A stretch of 64,000 bases of DNA from Nymphaea colorata (lineage: Eukaryota > Streptophyta > Magnoliopsida > Nymphaeales > Nymphaeaceae): the NCBI RefSeq assembly GCF_008831285.2, contig NC_045147.1:21778981-21842980 (forward strand). The letters run 5' to 3'. The notes beneath the pieces are model-generated. The model saw only the letters and a program-made list of their open reading frames with translations, did no database searches and was not told the DNA's origin. This document shows, one piece after another, positions 26,485 to 36,814 of this stretch (position 1 is the stretch's first letter; the number at the start of each line of letters is the position of its first letter). The translations under genes were made by a program, and so were the position numbers.

Positions 26485-26709
26485 CTACCCAGTAACACCA
26501 GCAGGTGGATTCCTTGTTATGAGTTTTAAACTGAATGTCCCTAATTCGTGCTGCTTGATGGTCAGCCAACTGCGGTTCAGCATGCCCCAACTATAAGATC
26601 CCACATCTTTCCTAAGAGACGACCATTCTATATTCATGCTTCTTCCGTCTACATCTGTGATGACTCTTTTGCTCTGAAAATGCATTGGCACCAACATCTT
26701 CCATCCTCT
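26485..26709 (-). CDS. Possible terminal coding exon, unknown protein
   Basis: An open 75-codon stretch after a good acceptor (TTTTTAACATGCAG) begins RGWKMLVPMHFQSK and ends RNPPAGVTG before TAG at 26485-26487. The interior, MNIEWSSLRKDVGSYSWGML, looks coding. It lies downstream of, and on the same strand as, the exon at 28716-29469. Since that exon ends in phase 1 and this one starts in phase 0, at least one more exon would be needed between them. I could not find that exon convincingly in 26.7-28.7 kb. Confidence 0.4.
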   Translation of the reverse strand, partial: RGWKMLVPMHFQSKRVITDVDGRSMNIEWSSLRKDVGSYSWGMLNRSWLTIKQHELGTFSLKLITRNPPAGVTG

Positions 26710-28715
26710 CTGCATGTTAAAAAGGGAGATAAGTAACTGCTGCACCAAAGAGTGCACGTGTGTTGCATACACACTTGTGTCATTCACGGATACACACACA
26801 CACACACAAAGATAATGTGATGACTGCTGATTTGAGGTCACTAGTTTTTTCACCATTCTCATTTTTTTGTCGGAAATTTGCTGAGACAGTTATGATCAAG
26901 TTATGTCTTTCTCTTTGTTCTGCACGGCGATTCAAGTTAAAGCTAGCCAGTTTTTAACTGACAGAGTTGCGTGATAACAGAACTTAATCAGCAAAACTCT
27001 CTCAACTGAAATTTTACACATAACTAGATATACGCTAGGCAATCAGAATGCACATATATCCATGCACATATCATGAAAAAGTGTGTGATCTTATTCACAT
27101 GCCGTAGAAACCTAAGAAAAATTTCTTATTTTTAAGGAAAAGGATCAGTGAACTGATTGAAAAAATAAACTGAGACCACAGAAAGACTTGCCCGCAAGGA
27201 TTTGGTCAGTTCTCAAACTTTCTATCCATTATTGTGGTAAAAACGTCGGACTCGTTCAACTAAAACAAGAAATAGGATACGCTCTGCTTCATCAAGACAA
27301 TGGAATTTGCCAAGACAAAGAAAAGAAGGGTATAAAGCCAATGAGTGGAATTAAAAACTTTAGACATTTGGAAACACACCCATGTGCATAATTGTTCCAT
27401 ATAACTAAAAGGCCTTTAAACTTCTAAGAAATTGCCTGAAACCAAAGGATTGCAGTACCAATTTGTGAAACCTATTCTAGTATCTTCTCTTTGCATTTTA
27501 CATCCAAACATTGTTCTGAATTCCATAATTCCAGGATAGCAAAATTGAAGGACATTAACTAATAGCTGTTAATAGTTGAGCCTAATGGGTCTTCTAACTA
27601 AATGCCCAAGCCTCTGAGATTGGCCTCAAGACAACTCATCGGGGTTCCTTGACTTCTGCTTCCTATCTGATTGAGAGGTTCCAGAAATACTACTCCATCC
27701 TGCTGCTCACTGAAGTTATGGTTCAAGATTTAATAAAGAGTGTCCTATTGATACCTAACTGAATTAAGATCTTCAAGGGTCTTGAAGCAGGGTGGTCCAC
27801 TCGATCATTCTCTTTTTATTATGCAGAGGAGATGGTCAAACAGAGGCATTTTTTTATAAAACATTACATACAGGTAGGAAAAACCAGGCAGCAAGAACTG
27901 AAAATATGAGGCAACATTAAGAAAGAACGGTCAACATGCAGAAAAATCATGAAAAGTAGAGCCAGTTAAGGAGAAAAGAGGCCCAGCCTACAGAGCAAGC
28001 AGGTGTCCTCAGCCCTGAATGCTGACATCAAAAAGATCCATTTTGGCGCCCCAGTATGAATGAAAGCAACTAAAGTTCATTTTTCAGCTTAGCAGCAAAC
28101 TTGAACATCTAAATTCTAATGCAACTCAACAGATGCTCAAGTAGTAATCAATCAAACTACTTGTGGTGCCAATGTCCCTTTTGCAATGACAACAGAACCA
28201 TACACTACAGTTGGGCGAAATTAAGCAATGAAGTTTTTAAAATCTAAAGAAAAAACTAGACATGTGATTTTTCCTAAAATCTTGGAATCTATCTAATATT
28301 TTGGCAAATTTTCCTATCTCCTAGGTAGGCAACGGGACAAGTAATTGCTTCAAACTAAATGCAAAAAGGGACACCCATTACATCATCGAGTGATCTTAGA
28401 AGATCAAAACACCATTCAAATTTCAATACAAACTATAAGTCCCAGCTAAGCTAATCGCGAACCTGATGATGAGCTGACGAGATGGAATATAGAGAAATAT
28501 GAAGCGTCGATGGAAATGTAACATAAACCAAAGCAAGACGGGAGCTAAAAAGGAAACATAATTAGCCAACATATTAAAGGGATAGAAGATGGAAACGAAG
28601 GGTTGCTGATTTTGGAATCAATTTAACTCATGTCTCAGCAGAAATTAATCTATACATGAATTAGCACATAAAAAGAAAATTTACACAACAAAGAAAATTC
28701 AGAATCAATTTGTAC

Positions 28716-29469
28716 CTTCAACTTCCATATCGGCGGCGCCAGAGTCGCCCCAAAACAAAATACGCGAATCATCCTCCTCTTCATCAAGCTCATCGCCATA
28801 GCCATACTCCACGTCCCCTCTATACCCTGGCTCGCTCACATACCCAGACTCGTTGTTCTGGGAATCAACAACCCCTTGCAACTGGTAACTTGAAGAGCAA
28901 ACATTTTCCCCTCCACCGACTACATCCTTCCCCTCCTTCCTGCCAGAACCCTTGGAGTCGTCGGAAACCCAATTTTGATCGCAATTGAAAAACAGCTCCC
29001 CGCTCGAATCCGTCCCTGCCCAGATGGGGAAATCCGAAGCGGAGGCCGCGGCAACCGCCGTCCGGCTCCGATCGCCGCTGCTGCGTCCAGAGGCAGATCG
29101 CGAACCCCGGCGCCTTCGTTTCCACGGGTGGCGGAAACCCACCACCATCTTCTTGGACTGCTGATTGGAATCATTAGTATCGATGAGGGTGGTGGGGCTG
29201 GCGAATTCCACGAATTCCATATTCTTTGAGATGGAGGTCTGGGGGTTCATGGGTCGGTCCGAGAGGCACTGTTTCTTGGTAGGGAGGTTGACAAGACCAT
29301 CTGGGGCCTTGGGCTTCTGCTTATTCGTGGTTATGGAAGAAGATGAAGTAGGGTCCCTGCTTGGGGAATCCGATTTCTGGGATTCAGCAGAGAGGAAGAA
29401 AGGCTTCCATCTATTGAGCTTCAGGGTGCAGGACTCTAGGGAATGGCGGGAGAAAGGTTTGTGCGTCAT
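28716..29469 (-). CDS. First exon of an unknown acidic, probably nuclear protein
   Basis: ATG at 29469 (MTHKPFSRHSLESC) opens 251 codons to a donor (GTTGAAG|GTAC) at 28715. An in-frame upstream ATG exists, but a TATA box at 29662-29668 puts the leader just ahead of 29469. The protein has a basic patch HPWKRRRRGSRS at about residues 115-126, typical of a nuclear localisation signal. Serine-rich and low-complexity stretches follow. A strongly acidic tail (YGDELDEEEDDSRILFWGDS) sits just before the splice site. The family is not recognised. The downstream exons are unresolved; 26485-26709 is a candidate last exon. Confidence 0.6.
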
Positions 29470-29661
29470 GATGACGACGATGACGATGTTGGTAGTGCTG
29501 GTGGTAAAAATGAAGATGATAAATTGGTGGTACACATCTTCAAGAAGGCGTGGAGAAGAAGAGAGGCAACCACGAAAAGCCAGAGAGCGACTCAGAGGTA
29601 CAGGCTCGATAAGGAACAAGCAATTAAAAGGACTAATCAAAATGGTCCTGCCGACTCCTGC

Positions 29662-29668
29662 CTTTATA
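29662..29668 (-). promoter_or_regulatory. TATA box of the gene at 28.7-29.5 kb
   Basis: The minus strand reads TGTATAAAGGCAGG, a good TATAAAG box about 195 bp upstream of the chosen ATG. That supports the start at 29469 with a leader of roughly 160 nt. Confidence 0.5.
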
Positions 29669-30486
29669 CATTATTACACTTCCATTGAGCATTATCAAAT
29701 AAGGGCCTATTCTGTTCATTTTTTCCTAATATAATGCTAAATCGTGATCAATCAGCCAGAAATTTGGATAAGTATTTCTTTTGATGACTATGCTGTTTTG
29801 AAGTTAGAAAAAAGTATGACGACCACAAGATGTTTCTCTAAAAAATGTCAGACTTTAATTTGAGTCTTTGAATTGCTAACTGTGAAAAAAAAAGCATCAG
29901 CCAAAATGCATATAAACTGAAGACATAACTGGAATCGGTTTTCATTAAAAGCTTGATTGATTGTGTCCATGGTCCTTTCATGCAAGAGTGTACTTTCCGC
30001 TCCAGAAAACGAGAAAGAAGGATGACCATCTTTGCTCAACTTTACATCCTGGTATGTAAAAATGGCTAAAGCAGTCACCTAGTTAACAGAAAACATGCCA
30101 ATAGAGAACATTGGCTAGGCTGCCTGCTTATGAAGTTCAACAACCTTCCTTGTTTGAAATCGGTCAGCCAATACTGTTCAATGTTTGTCCAAGCAACGCA
30201 GATAAAAGCACCAAATTTCTTTTGATTTTATACTAAAGGTCCAAGGCGGAAGCGAGTTGGAGAATTTTTTTTTTTTAAGTCTAAAATGCCATGAAATGAA
30301 ATACTACAACAATCTATTTGAAAGCAACAGATGTCCGATGAAATTGGAAGGAAACTAAAATATGAAGTGGACGGCTGTAACTCAAACTAAATATGCAATG
30401 CATCGGATATACAAGATTACCACTCCAAACCAAAAGAGAAAAAATGTTTAGTGGGCGAAAATGGAACTTGATTAGTAGTAGCCAGT

Positions 30487-30870
30487 AGGGATGTCAACGG
30501 ATTAGATCCAAATTGGATGCACCTTTACTATGTCTAATTTATTAAAATTTATGCGATGTTTTTCACGTATTCGGATTCAAAAGCAATAAAAAAAAGGTCG
30601 TGTATGTATCAAATTTTAAATTCACAACTTAATCCAATCCGGAACTCAATTTGGATGTTAAAACTGACCTCCAAATTGTTTGGATATTGAAATATAGAAA
30701 ATTTTAGCTGGTCATGTTGAGATTGAATTTTGGCTGACATTTGGTCTGAATCGGTACTAACATGCCTACGAAACAGTTTTAGAACTGAATTTGAATCCAA
30801 GTTTGACATTAAGTAAAAACTTCAGACCTTATGAGAGCTAGATCCAATTCGATTTTAGAAAGGAGGTTTT
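30487..30870. repeat. Fragment of the GGATTAGAT MITE-like family
   Basis: The left end AGGGATGTCAACGGATTAGAT matches the left end at about 21797. The interior has GGATTCAAA and AATCCAATCC words, and the right part is eroded. It is non-coding. The remaining sequence between 29.7 and 30.9 kb shows nothing else. Confidence 0.4.
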
Positions 30871-31419
30871 AAATTTTTAATATGTCAGTGATTTTTCATG
30901 GATGTTCAGTCGCTTAGATCAACATTTTCTCACAAAGAATTGTTGGACAATGAATGGTAGTAGGAAGGGCCGAATGGAGTGGTCGGACAGGACAGGGATT
31001 ATATTCTGTTTTTGCTTTCTTTTTTCTCCACAGCTTTGAGGACGCCGCTCCATTGAGACGTAGCTTCCGCGTTGTCGCCATCACCCCACTCCCTCTTTCA
31101 TTCTTCAAAAGCAGAATAGAAAAACCCAGTCCAAAACCCTCCTTACGCGAAGGCGAAGCTGCGTGTGGGCCTCCCGACGCTCGATCAAACGCGGAAAATC
31201 AAATCCTGACTAACTTCTCTCGATTCATGTGAAAATGGTAAGGCTTTTCCAAGATTGGGTCACCTAGAAAACTTTTTCCACCCAACCAAACAGTCTGGTT
31301 CTCCAAGTTCGGCACACATCATGTACGGCTTTTCTGGGTTTTCAGTTGATGGGGAGTCTCTAACTGAAAATCCTGTATTTTTTCCCCTCAAAATTGACCG
31401 GTCTCTTGATGGCTTTAGT

Positions 31420-31679
31420 TTAGGGGTGGGCATGCTCTCGGCCGCTCTGATTTGCAGTCGGGCTTGGGTCGGCCCTCGTGCCATCTTGGCAGTTCGGACC
31501 TATGCCCGGCCAAGTCGAACTGGGTTCGGCCTGTCTTGGTTTTATTTTAATAAACAATATATGTTTTATATAAAAATATATAAAATAAATATTAATAATA
31601 AACTTTTAATCAACCGGGTTTGGCCCGATTTCTTGCGGGGCTTGAACCAGGCCTGGGCCGGTTCGACCCGAGCACTCTT
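31420..31679. mobile_element. hAT-like MITE, 260 bp, GC-rich
   Basis: The element starts TTAGGGGTGGGCATGCTC and ends GCACTCTTA. It is flanked by GCTTTAGT (31412-31419) and ACTTTAGT (31680-31687), an 8-bp target duplication with one mismatch. The interior carries GGGCTTGGGTCGGCCC/GGGCCGG-type words typical of this non-coding class. It interrupts copy A of the tandem segment and so is younger than that duplication. Confidence 0.65.
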
Positions 31680-32578
31680 ACTTTAGTCCAAGTCTTATTT
31701 ATATAGAAATCTTAGTTGCTTTTGGGTTGCATCTGTAAGTCAAATTTGGACCAATAGAAATGATTTCATGTGGAACAAAATTATGCGACATGACTTGTTG
31801 CCAAACCTTTGTTGACTTTCTAACATTTAATGCTTTTTATTTCGAGGAAAGGTCGACTTATGAATTTCGACGTAACGGGCAGAGTTTGAAACAGTGAACA
31901 AGATTTGGCGTGATGTTTTTTTGTCAGCGGTTTGTCAATTTTGGCTTACACCACTTCTTCGACGTGTAGAAAAAACAGCAAAAAATTCTCGTGTTGATTT
32001 ACTTTGACCAACTTCTTAAAACTAAAATGATCAAACAAAAGAAATTAAAACTTGGTATCCAACTTAGTTTGCCTGGCTCTATTTGAAATTGAGTCTTATA
32101 TTTGAGAACCCAGTACCTTGCATGTAAACTACATGCATAAAAGATATGATCATGAGGTTTTCGAAGGCTGTTTTTCTAAGTGAACATTTAAAAAAAAAAA
32201 ATCGTATTTGACTATTAATAGGATGAAAATAAGATATGGAACTCAAATTCAAATTCAAATACCAAACTGCATAGTGCATACCAAATCCAAATTCCATTAG
32301 TAATTAGACATTTAGACTTGAATTGCTTTAGTCCCATTGACTAAATTGATTCGAACCCCCACTCCCCAGTCTCAGGGGCCACTTTCCTGGAGCTGCGTGT
32401 GGAAAGTGGAAACTGGGAAATTATAATGAATTGCTTGGTAAATCGATGACCGACCGTGGACCATCACCAGAAGTGGTCACATACCAACGAAGATTCATCG
32501 ACAATGCCGCTTCCCGGCGATCCTTTTAAAGGCTACCAATCTCTTCAAATCCATCATCGCTTGCCTGTTTTCTTCATC

Positions 32579-32749
32579 ATGGGGAAGCTGATAATCTCTT
32601 CCAGCGCTGACGAACCGGATTTTGGAGGACTGTTCGTAGCCCTCATCATTGCATTGGTTTTCATGGCAATATGCTTTCCTCCAAGGCGGCGAATTCTTGT
32701 ACCGCTGTGCGGTTGCGGTTATTGCCGGAGATGCCGTCCCTTCTTTTAA
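32579..32749 (+). CDS. Tandem membrane microprotein, copy A (56 aa)
   Basis: A single-exon frame encoding 56 aa. The N-terminus is MGKLIISSSADEPDF. One hydrophobic segment follows at about residues 16-33 (GLFVALIIALVFMAICF), then a basic turn PPRRR, then a cysteine-rich tail with pattern CxCxxCxxC (CGCGYCRRC). The start is the ATG at which copies A, B and C align; an in-frame ATG at 32456 is not conserved. A conserved leader (CTTTTAAAGGCTACCAATCT, near 32524) lies just upstream in all copies. The family is not recognised. A small single-pass membrane protein with a cytosolic or metal-binding tail is inference from composition only. Confidence 0.7.
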   Translation: MGKLIISSSADEPDFGGLFVALIIALVFMAICFPPRRRILVPLCGCGYCRRCRPFF

Positions 32750-34311
32750 GGGAAATGAAGCTCTGTTCGTGCTTCCTGCAATCTTGTGTCTCTATTTCTT
32801 CGTCGACAAATGGAAGCACTTGTTCCCTGAATTTTGTTTTCCGTTCATGCATTTGATTTTTCATAAGCTGGACGATTGTATGCAACAACACCATCGATTC
32901 GGAAGTTGTTTGTATAAACTACCATTCACCAATCTGTGCATGTTTCGCAGAATGTAAGCAAAGGATTCGCTTCAAATGTTCAGTCCCTGTAATTATCTGG
33001 TGTGAAGGAACAAGCTGAAACACTAAGTTGGTATTGGGCAGATCCTGATGAGATTACGCCAAGAGAATTATATTCTGGAGATCAAAGGCTTGGCCTTCTT
33101 CAAATTTGAATTCTTGATTTAACCCACCAAACAGGTGAATGGAGAACTTGTTGCCATTGTTCAGTTACTCGCATGAAGCTTAATTCTGCGACCGGAAGTC
33201 TTTGCATCAGCTGTAAAGTTTGTCAGTTTAATTCCCGTGCATAACAAGAACGTTTTGTTGTTGAAAGGGCGTCTAAAATTCAATATCTTGTTCTGCTTCC
33301 CTTGCTGTGTGGTTGATCCAAGAGAAAGAGGAAACTTTTTTCTTCGGACTTGCAGACAATTTTATGCAGTTCTTCTGTAAGAGTAATATTTTCTATGTCA
33401 AATAAGGACAGGAAACCAACTCCTGTTTCATGGTTCACAAGGGGATTTTCTCACCCGGCCTCCCTGCCCACCCAATGCTCTTATTTTAGCTCGGTATCAA
33501 TGTTAGGATCCAATAGATCGAGCCTTTATTCGATCCATTTGTGCCAGTAACCCGGACAGAGTTTTAGTTCCTTTGATTTTGGACACTAGACCTTAATTGC
33601 AATTATCGAACAAAGTGCGCTTGTTTACAAGCCTGTTAAGCATGTGTACAGAGCTTTCTTCTTACAAATGCTCGTATAAATTTATACTAATTAATTGGTA
33701 TTAGGCAATCCCAAATTGTGTTAGGTTTGAACCATAATAACAAATCTTGTTTTTATATTTTAAATGGTGAGGTTTTTCTTCGGTATAGTACGACAAACTT
33801 GAAAAAAATGGAAAACATATGATAGATTTAAAAAAAAATTACAAAAAAATAAAAATTAGGAAAAGATAAAAATAAGTTAGAAGCTAATAAAAAAAATAAG
33901 CACGTAAACAACAAATAAAATATAAGCAGTATAACATTAAAAAGGGGAAAACGAAAAAGTGTGTGTAGATTTGGCTGACCGAGTGCATTGAGGTAACGAG
34001 AGAAAGTTGCGTGCGCGGTGCGATTTGTACATCCTAGGCTCGATTTGGGATCTAAATGGTCGATATAGTTTTGGTTTTTGTCTTGTTTTTTTTCTTTTCA
34101 GGTCGGCGGGTTTGAGTTCAACGAGATATGATTTTGAATTGGTTCTAGATTATCCAAAACAGAATCGGATACATCTCTAATCGTTTAATTTAAAGGTGGC
34201 TTTTGAAAATTGAACCAAGTTTCGTGTTTGATTCCATTCAAATCAATGGCAACCAAACTTTAGGATAAATTATCTCAAAATGAAAACAGTGATAATCAGT
34301 GATTTAAAGCT

Positions 34312-34540
34312 ATATTTGGATGAAGGAAAGAGAGGTGTAGGAATGGATGAAAGGGAAAAAAAGAAGAAGAAATGGGAAAGAAAAGAAAAATAAAAAAAGG
34401 AAAATGATCATCCATGAATTGAAATTACATTAAAAACTTATTTCCTTTCTCTTGCATCTAAACACTTTATTTTTTTTTTCTCTATATTATTCGTTTCATT
34501 CATTTCCCTCCCTCTCCTTCCATTCAAACTGGCTGTAAAA
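34312..34540. mobile_element. MITE-like element with GGATGAAGGAAAG ends
   Basis: The left end ATTTGGATGAAGGAAAGAGAGG and the right end (reverse complement AGTTTGAATGGAAGGAGAGG) form imperfect inverted repeats around an AAAG/CTTT-rich interior. A purine-rich relative lies near 39400-39600. No target duplication was fixed. In 33.6-35.8 kb nothing else rises above AT-rich background except a short open start at 34756 followed by GTGAGT. Confidence 0.45.
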
Positions 34541-35873
34541 GACAAACTGGGATTCAACGTCAGTTTTTCGTTCTGCGGTTTACTCCATTACCCGGAACCT
34601 GTTGGTTTACGAAGGTTCTTTGTGAGTTGGGGTGACAACATAAAGAAAATACGTGGTATTAGCGATTTGCGAACTCGTCTTAAAAGGTCTAACTAAAAGC
34701 CACCGAGGTGGGATTAGGAGATGACTCTTCCAATAAAACATGGGATTTATCGAGGATGATGTCGCTGAAGGCCGGGGTGGAGGACAACAAACGTTATGCT
34801 ATTGCTATGGCTGCCTGTGAGTTTCGTTTATCTTCTGTTAGTGTTTCCGTTCCGATCAAAGTGAACCTTCTCTGAAAGCCTAAAACTCGACAACCAACTT
34901 GCCAGATCGGTGCAATCTCGACATTGTGACATCGAATTTGATCTCTTGAATCGATTGTATGTTGATGCCAATGTGATCTTTTCCTCATTTCCATATTATT
35001 CCTTACCAATTTTAACGCTCACTGTTTCGTATGGTTCGTTTTGGGGCTAGTTCTGACAGTAGTAAATTAGGAGTCAGTTTCTGTATTGGGGCATAAAGAA
35101 TGAAAGGGGTTCTGGGGCAAGTGCACAGTGGTGATTTATGAAGACAGAGATTGAAGTCGACTGGTCGTGGAGGTACCATTACAGACATAATCTGAAGCAT
35201 CTTGGTACTGTAATGGGTGTGCCAAGAGTGTTAAGAAGGTTGCAGGTTGAATTTTGCAGCGTTGCAAACTGGTGCCCGATAAGTAACTTGTTTGGACATC
35301 TTAACATGCTATATGATGCTTTGAGTACTGCAGCTCTTTCTTTTTTTTTTTTTCTTTTTTTTTTGTGGAAATAATGGTGCTTGAATTGGGGACATGACGA
35401 GCTGAAAAGTTCAATATTGTATTGACCTGTAGACGGCGCTGTTTGAGCTCATCAATCAATCATGCATCTTTTAGTTTTTCTTGGTTTATAATCGATTCAC
35501 TTATTTTACTTCTAGTCCATCACTTGGCACTAAAGCGCTCTGTGCAGTGCGGTTATCAGTAAAGGAAGAGTCGTGGGGCACCTGTAGGACGTGCTGCCTT
35601 TATGGTCTCAACCAAATATTTTGGTGCTTTAACTTTTGACGAAGACAGTTGATATAGCTAGCAAAATTGTACTAAAATAGCTTAAAATTGTTGTCTTAGG
35701 ACAAACGGATTTGTAGACAGTCTAAGAGCTTGTGTCATTGTTTTCTGTCTTAACAGCAGGCATTAAGAGGAAGATTTTGAGTTCTTACAATGCTTCTGTC
35801 TTAACAGCCAGCATTAAGAGGAAGATTCTGAGTTCTTACAATGCTGCCAACTAGGTTTTTCGGGCACTTGCAA

Positions 35874-36477
35874 GTAGGGGTAAGCAGCGAGCTGGAGCTA
35901 CTCGAGCTCGACTAGTTAAAGCTCGGTCAGTGAATAAGTTCGAGCCGAGTCATTTGCTTAACGAGTCGGACACGAGTTCATGTGTCGACTCGTTCAAATA
36001 ATCGAGTTGAGTTCGAGCTCAACATGTAACTGATGAGTCAAGCTCGAGCCTTAATCGAGTTTGCCGAGCCTTAATCAAGTCGATATATTCAAATGAGTTT
36101 ACGAGTTTATCGAGCCTTAATCGAGTTGAGCTCGAGCTCAATACATAATGATGGATATCAATTTTATTCAAACGAGTTTGTCGAGCCTTAATCGAGTTGA
36201 GCTTGAACTCAACCAGTAACGATGGATATCAATTATATTCAAACGAGTTTGTCGAGCCTTAATCGAGTTGAGCTCGATCTCAACATATAATGATACATAT
36301 AAATTCTATTCAAACGAGTTTGTCGAGCCTTAATCGAGTCAAGCTTGAGCTCAACACGTAATTGCCAAGTTGAGCTCGAATTGCTTCCGTCAAGCTATTC
36401 TCGAGCTCGAGGTTTCATTAGTCAAACCGAGCTCGAACTAAATGAACTTGGGCTTGACTCAGCTTGTGTTCACCCCT
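35874..36477. mobile_element. hAT-like element with internal 71-bp tandem repeats
   Basis: The element is flanked by a perfect 8-bp target duplication, ACTTGCAA, at 35866-35873 and 36478-36485. Its ends are inverted (left GTAGGGGTAAGCAGCGAGCTG; right, reverse complement, AGGGGTGAACACAAGCTG). Inside, a 71-bp unit beginning TCGAGCCTTAATCGAGTTGA recurs at 36110, 36181, 36252 and 36323. The GAGCTCGAG-rich interior relates it to the elements at 23.4 and 61.2 kb. It is non-coding and sits between microprotein copies A and B. Confidence 0.8.
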
Positions 36478-36814
36478 ACTTGCAAAAGAAGGAGAGTCTA
36501 GGTTCATTGCAGTTGCAACTCTCAACGGTTGCTTGTCTACCATGAACATTTTTTTTCCTGTGGATTCTTACATTCTTTGATTCTTATTGAAGCATTGATG
36601 TAGCACGTCTGTGGATGAGAAATCTCTCAACTCACGTATCCTGTGGTTGGTTGCATCCAGTGACTTGAACAAAGTAGTTTGAATCTGAAAGGTCCACGCT
36701 CATGATGAAAAAATAAAAGTAACATATGTTTGAGAAGCACGTAACTTCAGTATCATGGGTAGATTCTTTCGACTGGTCCCCATTTGAGAGAGAGAGAGAA
36801 TGAGTCCTTGGTCA

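Larger units (their letters stand above)
30890..33560 (+). repeat. Duplicated segment, copy A (of three)
   Basis: The left part (TGGATGTTCAGTCGCTTAGA near 30900, the GTAGCTTCCGCG region and CCAGTCCAAAACCCTC) matches 36815-37040 in copy B. The middle (ACATGACTTGTTGCCAAACC near 31788) matches copies B and C. The gene and its 3' flank (GGTGAATGGAGAACTTGTTG) match to about 33560. An hAT-like insertion at 31420-31679 is private to this copy. The upstream TATTTATAAAAG of copies B and C is missing here. Confidence 0.75.

Noticed and set aside
27600-27720. Open minus-strand stretch containing FLEPLNQIGSRSQGTPMSC
   Set aside because: Considered as the missing middle exon of the gene starting at 29469, but phases do not fit and splice sites are poor.
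29165-29734. 189-codon plus-strand frame
   Set aside because: It runs antisense to the exon at 28716-29469 and its leader. Its composition (MTTMTMLVVLVVKMKM) reflects the GAC/GAT-rich opposite strand.
34756-34815. Short plus-strand frame MMSLKAGVEDNKRYAIAMAA followed by a GTGAGT donor
   Set aside because: Attractive as a first exon, but no following exon, promoter or family could be identified within the next kilobases.
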